This document shows, one piece after another, positions 58,069 through 64,000 of a DNA stretch of 64,000 bases (positions are counted from its first letter, which is position 1; each line of letters opens with the position of its first letter). The DNA comes from Gammaproteobacteria bacterium (GTDB lineage: Bacteria > Pseudomonadota > Gammaproteobacteria > Pseudomonadales > Pseudohongiellaceae), in assembly GCA_029244985.1 (NCBI GenBank), contig JAQWQD010000030.1, forward strand, positions 1 to 64,000, in the 5' to 3' direction. The translations under genes were made by a program, and so were the position numbers. The notes beneath the pieces were generated by a model, which saw nothing but the letters and a program-made list of their open reading frames with translations, was not told where the DNA came from and did not search any database.

Positions 58069-58533
58069 ATGAGAAACTTTGATTTTGCCCCACTTTACCG
58101 ATCCACAGTTGGATTTGACCATCTCAGGCCTCTGCTCAATGCAGTGACGAGATCTGAATCGAACGCACCAAGTTACCCTCCTTACAACATTGAACTAATT
58201 GATAAAGACCAATACAGAATCTCTATGGCTGTTGCTGGATTTACTGAGGAAGAATTGGATATTAATGTTGAAAAACAGTTCCTTACCGTGAAATCCAAGA
58301 AGCCAGATGAGGAATCGAACCGAAACTACCTGCATCAGGGGATTGCGGCTCGCAATTTCGAAAGACGATTTCAATTAGCAGAGCATGTTGAGGTGTCGAG
58401 AGCTCAATTGGCTAGTGGATTATTGCATATTGAGTTATCCAGGGAGGTTCCTGAAGCAATGAAACTTAAGTCAATTCCAATCACTAGAGGAGATGGCAAC
58501 CTAATTGGCGTCAATCAAAAAGACGCCGCTTAA
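58069..58533 (+). CDS. ibpA: Small heat-shock protein IbpA-like (Hsp20)
   Basis: This ATP-independent chaperone binds unfolding proteins. The ATG at 58069 (not 58063) has AGGA at a good distance and gives RNFDFAPLYRSTVGFDHL, the usual IbpA start. The 154-residue protein has the alpha-crystallin domain at about 35-125 (PPYNIELIDKDQYRISMAVAGFTEEELDI, GIAARNFERRFQLAEHVEVSRAQLASGLLHIEL) and the C-terminal KSIPI motif of the IxI type. No typical ROSE-like thermometer is obvious in its leader. Confidence 0.93.
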   Translation: MRNFDFAPLYRSTVGFDHLRPLLNAVTRSESNAPSYPPYNIELIDKDQYRISMAVAGFTEEELDINVEKQFLTVKSKKPDEESNRNYLHQGIAARNFERRFQLAEHVEVSRAQLASGLLHIELSREVPEAMKLKSIPITRGDGNLIGVNQKDAA

Positions 58534-58574
58534 TCCGCCAAAAATGGTATTACCTAAGGCGAAGTAATATCTGC

Positions 58575-58607
58575 TGCCAGTTCCTGTTGCTAAATCAGGA
58601 ACTGGCA
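58575..58607 (+). terminator. Strong hairpin after ibpA
   Basis: TGCCAGTTCCTG (58575-58586) and CAGGAACTGGCA (58596-58607) form a perfect 12-bp stem with a nine-base loop, 40 bases after the ibpA stop. No long T-run follows, so it could be a terminator of mixed efficiency or a stabilising 3' hairpin. Confidence 0.55.
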
Positions 58608-58706
58608 TAGTTTGAGACTTTGCAACGTTATTGGTAAACCAGATCTCTAAGCAAGAAGATTGTTAAATCTATTTGCCTCCAATATCGTTGAGGTCGGAAA
58701 AAAATA

Positions 58707-59963
58707 TTAATCAAGCATATGCACTACTAGACCACTTTTCAATTTCGGTTCAAACCAAGTCGACTTAGGCGGCATTACTTCATTAGCATCAGCAATTGCC
58801 ATCAAGCTTTCGATAGAAGTGGCAAACAAAGCAATTGCAGCTTTCCAATCACCTGACTCAACTCTTTTTTCTAGTTCTCCCAAGCCTCGTATCCCGCCAA
58901 CAAAATCTATGCGCTTATCAATTCGTTGATCACGGATATTTAACAAAGGGGTTAAGATAAATTCTTGCATAATACTGACATCTAAATTCTTGACAGGGTC
59001 ATTGTCATCGATCGCTGCAAGCAATTGTGCATTAGGTTTCAAACAGTACCAATTGCCGTTAATGTGCAGTCCAAATTCTCTTTCTTTTGCTGGCTTTGCT
59101 TCAATGCTACTAGTTACTAGTCTGACCTCAAATTTTCCCTCCAATGCGGAGACAAATTCATCTTCACTTAAGCCATTCAAATCCTTAATGATGCGGTTAT
59201 AGTCTAAAATTCGCATTTGGTTATGCGGAAATAAAACAGCCAAAAAAAAGTTGTATGATTCTGAGCCAAGGTGATTATCATTTCTGTCTTCATAGAGATG
59301 TTTAACCCTTGACGCTGCTGCTGATCGGTGATGGCCATCTGCCACATATAAACACTCTACCTTTTTAAACGCAGCTTCAATTGCCACTGAAAGGTTGGCA
59401 TCTTCAATAACCCAAAAAATATGTTGAGTGCCATCGTCTGCTTTAAAGTCGTATTCTGGCGCTGAAATAATGACGCGGTCTAATAAATCATTAATATCAG
59501 CATCTGACCTATAAGTTAGAAAAACAGGGCCAACCTGAGCGCCTAATGCGTCCATATGATTAACACGGTCATCTTCTTTATCAGGGCGAGTGAACTCATG
59601 CTTTTTTATCAACCCTTTTTCGTAAGCCTCAACTGAAGCAACCGCAACCAACCCGGTCTGTTCGTGGCACCCCATTACTTGTTTATACACATAAAATCTG
59701 TCTTTGCCATCTTGCCGCAGAGTTCCGTCGCTGATGAATTTCTTAAGATTTTCACTACCTTTTTTGTAAACAGCCGCGTCAAACGCGTCGATACTTTTAT
59801 CAACATCAATTTCAGGCTTATTGATATGCAAAAAACTCAGAGGGTTCCCTTTAGCTATTACTGTAGCCTCTTCCCGGTTGATCACATCATACGGGGGAGA
59901 TGCAACGCTAGGTGCTTTTTCTCTGGTAGGCCTAAGCCCGCGGAATGGTTTAATCAATTTCAT
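58707..59963 (-). CDS. DUF1015 family protein
   Basis: The 418-residue protein matches DUF1015, with IKPFRGLRPTREKAPSVASPPYDVI at the N-terminus, LYVADGHHRSAAASRVK in the middle and MPPKSTWFEPKLKSGLVVHML at the C-terminus. The HHR segment places it with the ParB/Srx-like nuclease-kinase fold as described for part of the family. In some bacteria DUF1015 genes lie beside serine or D-lactate metabolism genes, but no such link is seen here. The ATG at 59963 is preferred; a TTG four codons upstream would lie within its ribosome site. Confidence 0.85.
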   Translation of the reverse strand: MKLIKPFRGLRPTREKAPSVASPPYDVINREEATVIAKGNPLSFLHINKPEIDVDKSIDAFDAAVYKKGSENLKKFISDGTLRQDGKDRFYVYKQVMGCHEQTGLVAVASVEAYEKGLIKKHEFTRPDKEDDRVNHMDALGAQVGPVFLTYRSDADINDLLDRVIISAPEYDFKADDGTQHIFWVIEDANLSVAIEAAFKKVECLYVADGHHRSAAASRVKHLYEDRNDNHLGSESYNFFLAVLFPHNQMRILDYNRIIKDLNGLSEDEFVSALEGKFEVRLVTSSIEAKPAKEREFGLHINGNWYCLKPNAQLLAAIDDNDPVKNLDVSIMQEFILTPLLNIRDQRIDKRIDFVGGIRGLGELEKRVESGDWKAAIALFATSIESLMAIADANEVMPPKSTWFEPKLKSGLVVHMLD

Positions 59964-60145
59964 TTTTATATCCAAATTGCAGGTAAATTTTTTTGGATGT
60001 GAATGGTCTAATCGCGTCTTCTTTTAGATGGCTGCCTATTACACAGGTAACCCCATCTGGATTTCCCTATTATTAGGTAGTTGGAATCAACAAATCCGAA
60101 TTATAAACCATTTAAATAATCAAAAGTTGTATTGGAGAACTTTCA

Positions 60146-60646
60146 TTAACTTGAAATAAATTTGAGTTTTCTATGGACCGCTTCTTGTATCTCGCATAGC
60201 AGAAAACCTCGTGATTCTAAAAATCGAATCAACCGACGATGCTGTTTGGATCCATAAACCAATTCATGACTATTGTGGGTTTTTTTATCGATGAGGGAGT
60301 TTGCTATTACTTGCCAATCTGGATCTTCGCTGAAAAGATAATTATTAACAATATCAGTGTGCACCCTGCGCAGAAATAGATTTGCTCTGATGTGCTTATA
60401 AGCAAAACCTTTACTTTTTCTGTACCTCACATAACACTCAGCAAAACGATGATCACTTTGTAGGTTTTCCCTACGAAGTTCGCCCAATGCATTTTCCAAA
60501 TCCACTAACGTTAAGTCTGGGTATTTAATGAACAGTTTTTGTTTTAGTTCATAAATCGAATGTTCTCGGCGAGCTAAGAAATCCATAGCAGCTCGCCTGA
60601 GAACAGGGACGTTAGAGGTTCGATTTTTATGGTTGTTGACTGACAT
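60146..60646 (-). CDS. recX: Regulatory protein RecX
   Basis: RecX caps RecA filaments and limits recombination. The 166-residue protein is made of three-helix repeats with the family's RREHSIYELKQKLFIKYPD, ENLQSDHRFAECYVRYRKSKGFAYKHIRANL and a C-terminal RRLIRFLESRGFLLCEIQEAVH. It follows recA by about 45 bases, the common recA-recX order, and is probably read through from the recA promoter. Confidence 0.9.
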   Translation of the reverse strand: MSVNNHKNRTSNVPVLRRAAMDFLARREHSIYELKQKLFIKYPDLTLVDLENALGELRRENLQSDHRFAECYVRYRKSKGFAYKHIRANLFLRRVHTDIVNNYLFSEDPDWQVIANSLIDKKTHNSHELVYGSKQHRRLIRFLESRGFLLCEIQEAVHRKLKFISS

Positions 60647-60691
60647 CAATTTCAGCCCATAACCGTCAACGATAGGAAAAACAGAGTAACG

Positions 60692-61783
60692 CTAAGATGC
60701 GCTCTTTGATTTTGCATCAGCTAACAGAACAACGTCTTCACTAGCTGCGATTGCTTTATCTTCGCTCAACTTAACATCATCTCCAAGTAGTTTTTCTCGA
60801 ATCTGGCTTTCAATTTCATCCGCAATTTGTGGGTTTTCTTCTAGATAAATTCCAGCATTTTTCTTGCCTTGTCCTATTTTCTCTCCTTTGTAGGCATACC
60901 AAGCGCCAGATTTCTCTACCAAGTTCTGCTTCACGCCAAGATCGATGACTTCGCCTAAGTGATGTATGCCTTGACCATACATAATCTGAAATTCTGTCTG
61001 TCGAAATGGCGGTGCAACCTTATTCTTAACCACTTTAACGCGAGTTTCGTTGCCAACCACTTCATCCCCTTCTTTAATCGAGCCTATACGTCGAATATCA
61101 AGTCTGACAGAGGAATAGAATTTTAGGGCATTGCCGCCAGTTGTCGTTTCAGGAGAGCCGAACATAACACCGATCTTCATACGAATTTGGTTGATGAAAA
61201 TCACTAGAGTATTAGAATTCTTGATATTTCCAGTCATCTTACGAAGGGCCTGAGACATTAGCCTAGCCTGTAGGCCCATATGGCTATCTCCCATATCCCC
61301 TTCTATTTCAGCCTTTGGAGTGAGTGCAGCAACAGAGTCGATTACTACGACGTCCAAAGCCCCAGAACGCACCACCATGTCACAGATTTCAAGTGCCTGT
61401 TCTCCAGTATCGGGCTGGCTTACCAGTAAATTATCCACATCGACACCTAGGTTCTGAGCATAAATTGGATCTAGCGCATGCTCTGCATCGATGAAAGCAC
61501 AGCTACCGCCAGCTTTCTGTGCTTCTGCGATAACTTGCAATGTCAGTGTTGTTTTCCCAGAGGATTCAGGACCATAAATTTCTACAACACGGCCTCTCGG
61601 CAGCCCACCTATGCCTAACGCAATATCCAAGCCTAACGAACCAGTAGAAACGGCAGGAATCGCTTCACGCTCAGTGTCACCGAGGCGCATCATTGACCCT
61701 TTACCAAATTGTCTTTCGATTTGTGACAGCGCTGCTGCCAATGCTTTTTCTTTATTACCGTTATTGCTGTTGTCTTCAATCAT
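60692..61783 (-). CDS. recA: Recombinase RecA
   Basis: RecA forms filaments on single-stranded DNA, drives strand exchange and triggers LexA cleavage. The 363-residue protein has Walker A GPESSGKT at 71-78, Walker [13 protein letters not shown], the L1 region [24 protein letters not shown] and L2 [16 protein letters not shown]. The acidic C-terminal tail is shorter and less acidic than in E. coli. Its leader is unusually long, with two LexA-type boxes at 62072-62125. Confidence 0.98.
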   Translation of the reverse strand: MIEDNSNNGNKEKALAAALSQIERQFGKGSMMRLGDTEREAIPAVSTGSLGLDIALGIGGLPRGRVVEIYGPESSGKTTLTLQVIAEAQKAGGSCAFIDAEHALDPIYAQNLGVDVDNLLVSQPDTGEQALEICDMVVRSGALDVVVIDSVAALTPKAEIEGDMGDSHMGLQARLMSQALRKMTGNIKNSNTLVIFINQIRMKIGVMFGSPETTTGGNALKFYSSVRLDIRRIGSIKEGDEVVGNETRVKVVKNKVAPPFRQTEFQIMYGQGIHHLGEVIDLGVKQNLVEKSGAWYAYKGEKIGQGKKNAGIYLEENPQIADEIESQIREKLLGDDVKLSEDKAIAASEDVVLLADAKSKSAS

Positions 61784-62071
61784 AGTTGTTTCCTTGGTAT
61801 TCCTTACACAACTGATGCTGGATCCTTGAGTAATGCAGTTGTTACTTGGCTCAACAAACTGAGCGCTGTATAGCAGCCTGTCCCCAACTGCTTGTTAATT
61901 TTTTCAGTAATTTACTGCTTATTGGTCGGCTAAGTTGGATATTGATCTCTGCTTACACCACCCTGACCAAAAACTATCTTTTTTTGACCAAGCTCCAGGG
62001 CTGTTGGCGGCGGGCTATAAGGCACAAAGGGCAATATCCAACCTAGCTACGTTCATTTTTCGCTCTAATTA
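61784..62071 (-). other. Long recA leader with inverted repeat
   Basis: About 290 bases lie between the LexA boxes and the recA start. There is no convincing gene: one 13-codon frame begins at an ATG about 62056 and ends near 62015. An 11-bp perfect inverted repeat, GTTGGATATTG at 61934-61944 and CAATATCCAAC at 62032-62042, could fold the leader into a long-range hairpin. Runs of A and T flank TTGGTCA repeats near 61965-61992. Confidence 0.5.
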
Positions 62072-62087
62072 CTGTATTTTCGTACAG
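62072..62087. promoter_or_regulatory. LexA (SOS) box, consensus
   Basis: CTGT-ATTTTCGT-ACAG matches the gammaproteobacterial LexA site CTGT-N8-ACAG exactly. It lies between recA (289 bases downstream on the minus strand) and pncC, and should control recA, and through it recX. Confidence 0.88.
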
Positions 62088-62109
62088 TATTAATTAAATC
62101 AAATTAATA

Positions 62110-62125
62110 CTGTATATACAACCAG
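62110..62125. promoter_or_regulatory. Second LexA-like box
   Basis: CTGT-ATATACAA-CCAG differs from the consensus by one base in the second half. With flanking TA on both sides it reads TACTGTATATACAACCAGTA, close to the E. coli ideal. It lies 22 bases beyond the first box. Confidence 0.65.
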
Positions 62126-62194
62126 TATATTGGCCAATAATAAAATTCCTTTAGAAAAATGTATAGACAATTAACACTGCAATAAGCAGGACTT

Positions 62195-62719
62195 CTAGGC
62201 TACTAATTTCAATAATCCAGTAAGGCTAGCTTCAACAGAAGCAAGCCTTACTGCCTCTCGGTCACCGCCAAAGGAAAAGCACTGAGCGATAGCTTTATTT
62301 TCCCATTGCCAAGCAATCCAAACAGTTCCAACCTGCTTTTCAGGGCCGCCACCCCCTGGGCCTGCAATGCCACTTACCGCAACCGCAATATTTGCTCGAC
62401 TATTATCGATCGCACCCTGAGTCATAGCGAGCACAGTTTCTTGACTAACCGCACCGGGACCATCAACAGTAAAAAAATCGCTTGGCACTTGAAGTAACCG
62501 CTGCTTTGCTTCATTTGAATAAGTTACAAAACCGGTGTCAAACCATACTGAACTACCGGCAAGCGCAGTTAGAAATTGAGCGACCCAACCACCGGTGCAA
62601 GATTCGGCAGTTGACATGATTAACTTTTTAGCGACGAGTCGCTCCGCTAGTTGTTCAGCTAATTTGTTTGCTGTGGAAGTTTTATTATTCACTATGTTAG
62701 GAATGTTAACGGAAACCAA
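62195..62719 (-). CDS. pncC: Nicotinamide-nucleotide amidohydrolase PncC (CinA C-terminal family)
   Basis: PncC hydrolyses nicotinamide mononucleotide to nicotinate mononucleotide in NAD recycling. The 174-residue protein is the stand-alone CinA C-terminal domain: STAESCTGGWVAQFLTALAGSS, GFVTYSNEAKQRLLQVP, GPGAVSQETVLAM and VSGIAGPGGGGPEKQVGTVWIAW. The start is uncertain: TTG 62719 or GTG 62692, neither with a good ribosome site. The mutS-pncC-recA arrangement is standard in relatives. Confidence 0.93.
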   Translation of the reverse strand: MVSVNIPNIVNNKTSTANKLAEQLAERLVAKKLIMSTAESCTGGWVAQFLTALAGSSVWFDTGFVTYSNEAKQRLLQVPSDFFTVDGPGAVSQETVLAMTQGAIDNSRANIAVAVSGIAGPGGGGPEKQVGTVWIAWQWENKAIAQCFSFGGDREAVRLASVEASLTGLLKLVA

Positions 62720-62856
62720 CAGCTGCGGTCTAACTAATTTAAAATACTGGAAATGCTTTTATCGCAGCGTAATTTAAGTCCAAGTAGTCTGTTAAAACGT
62801 GTAGAATTGCTCTCTCGTGCTAAAAAGAACTTAACTCCACTTCGTACTTAAATACC

Positions 62857-64000
62857 TTGGTCGACGCGCAAAAACATACACCGATGATGCAGCAATACCT
62901 GCGCATCAAGGCTCATAACAAAGACAACTTATTGTTTTATCGCATGGGCGATTTCTATGAGCTCTTCTTTGATGATGCGAAAACTGCTGCGGAACTCCTC
63001 GATATAACTCTAACAGCCAGAGGTAAATCTTCCGGCCAACCTATTCCCATGTGTGGCATTCCGTTTCACGCTGTGGACCGCTACTTGGTTAAGCTAGTGG
63101 AAGCAGGAATCTCCATAGCCATCTGCGAACAGATTGGTGATCCGGCAACGAGTAAGGGGCCAGTCGAACGAGAAGTCGTGCGGGTAATTACCCCAGGCAC
63201 AGTCAGCGACGAAGCCTTGTTGGATGAACGCCGTGATAATTGTCTACTCGCGATTTGCGGAAAAGTACTGCCAAAAATTAAAGAGTCAACGCTTCATTAC
63301 GGCATTGCACATATGAATATTAGTAGCGGTCGCTTCGTGTTAACTGAGGTTACCGGGATCGAAGCTCTGCTTACCGAGATTGAGCGCGTAAAACCCGCTG
63401 AGCTCCTCATCAGCGATGACCTTTTAGAGGCAAACACAAGACTAGAACATCCATCTAAACGCAAACGCCCTGTATGGGAATTTGAAATCGATAATGCAAC
63501 CCGCACTCTTTGTGATCATTTCAACACGAAAGACCTTTCTGCCTTTGGTTGCTCCAATTTAACCGTTGCCATAAGAGCGGCTGGTTGTCTTATCCAGTAT
63601 GCCCGGGAAACTCAAAAATCAGAACTAACCCATATTCAAGGAATTCAAATTGAACAACTTGCAGACAGCGTCATCTTGGATGCAGCCAGCCGCCGGAATC
63701 TAGAGATTGATATAAACTTAACTGGCGGCCGCCAACACACTCTGCTATCAGTATTAGATGCAAGCTCCACCGCCATGGGAAGCCGGCTGCTCTGCCGTTG
63801 GCTCAATCGCCCATTGAGGGACAAAGCACAGCTGAAATCAAGACAACAAGCCGTTACCAATCTCATAGCAGATTATCAGTTTGAGCCTATTGCTGAAACT
63901 TTAAAAGGAATTGGCGATCTTGAACGCATACTCGCGAGGCTCGGGCTGCGTTCGGCTAGACCGCGCGATCTTGCTATGATGCGTGATAGTTTGTTACTTC
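62857..64000 (+). CDS. mutS: DNA mismatch repair protein MutS, N-terminal part
   Basis: MutS recognises mismatches and starts repair. The gene runs off the right edge, leaving about 381 codons. The frame shows [35 protein letters not shown], with the Phe-x-Glu mismatch-contact motif (FYEL), and [20 protein letters not shown]. Later come [12 protein letters not shown], the lever region and [22 protein letters not shown] at 62857 is preferred because it restores [10 protein letters not shown], as in homologues; ATG 62884 would remove these residues. No strong ribosome site is visible. Confidence 0.95.
   Translation, partial: MVDAQKHTPMMQQYLRIKAHNKDNLLFYRMGDFYELFFDDAKTAAELLDITLTARGKSSGQPIPMCGIPFHAVDRYLVKLVEAGISIAICEQIGDPATSKGPVEREVVRVITPGTVSDEALLDERRDNCLLAICGKVLPKIKESTLHYGIAHMNISSGRFVLTEVTGIEALLTEIERVKPAELLISDDLLEANTRLEHPSKRKRPVWEFEIDNATRTLCDHFNTKDLSAFGCSNLTVAIRAAGCLIQYARETQKSELTHIQGIQIEQLADSVILDAASRRNLEIDINLTGGRQHTLLSVLDASSTAMGSRLLCRWLNRPLRDKAQLKSRQQAVTNLIADYQFEPIAETLKGIGDLERILARLGLRSARPRDLAMMRDSLLL

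Overview
The window looks like the chromosome of a free-living, probably marine or aquatic gammaproteobacterium with moderate to low GC. The housekeeping gene order supports this: mutS/pncC/recA/recX; ruvCAB with tolQRAB-pal-cpoB-queE-queC-tRNA(Lys)-nadA; bepA-tusA-perM-dapA-bamC; and arsC-wrbA-DUF2069-hda-DUF2066-purM-purN. From memory of gene order this resembles Pseudomonas and its relatives, but ybgC, bcp and gcvR are missing from their usual places. No 16S rRNA is present, so a finer placement is not justified. I see no insertion sequence, prophage or CRISPR array.

Layout. 1-2600 is an accessory edge: a ceramidase-like (CREST) membrane hydrolase running off the left end, an isochorismatase-family gene broken by one in-frame stop, and two small envelope proteins. 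2865-8243 holds tRNA-Val, queD, a ferredoxin reductase, ung, lysS and prfB with its programmed frameshift. 8709-18916 carries tRNA modification (mnmC, miaE, a tusA-like gene), proteolysis and folding (M18 aminopeptidase, FKBP), rmuC, bamC, dapA and perM. 19044-33657 is the bepA / nadA / queC-queE / Tol-Pal / RuvABC / yebC / aspS / fmdB block. 34348-42550 runs from an HU-like protein through proS, a frameshifted arsC-like gene, wrbA, hda and the purine genes purM and purN.

42565-51000 is the second accessory part: a FleQ-type sigma-54 activator and a FlgM-type anti-sigma factor without other flagellar genes, an arsenosugar-type radical SAM gene next to a fused double glycosyltransferase, a small AP2-like protein and a membrane-anchored winged-helix regulator. 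51149-57781 is a carbon module: malonyl-CoA decarboxylase, a GntR regulator with two matching operator palindromes, and the methylcitrate cycle genes prpB, prpC and prpD. The window closes with a small heat-shock protein, a DUF1015 protein, recX, recA (long leader with two LexA-type boxes), pncC and the start of mutS.

How the genes fit together: the propionyl-CoA and malonyl-CoA genes form one likely regulated unit. The Tol-Pal, BamC and BepA proteins maintain the outer membrane. queD/queE/queC, mnmC, miaE and the tusA-like gene concern tRNA modification or sulfur transfer. RecA, RecX, RuvABC, Ung, MutS and RmuC cover DNA repair. I found no convincing wholly new multi-gene system. The most interesting leads are the operator architecture around gntR/prp/mlycd, the FleQ-FlgM pair, the recA leader, the fused glycosyltransferase beside arsS, the AP2-like protein and the two genes with inactivating lesions.
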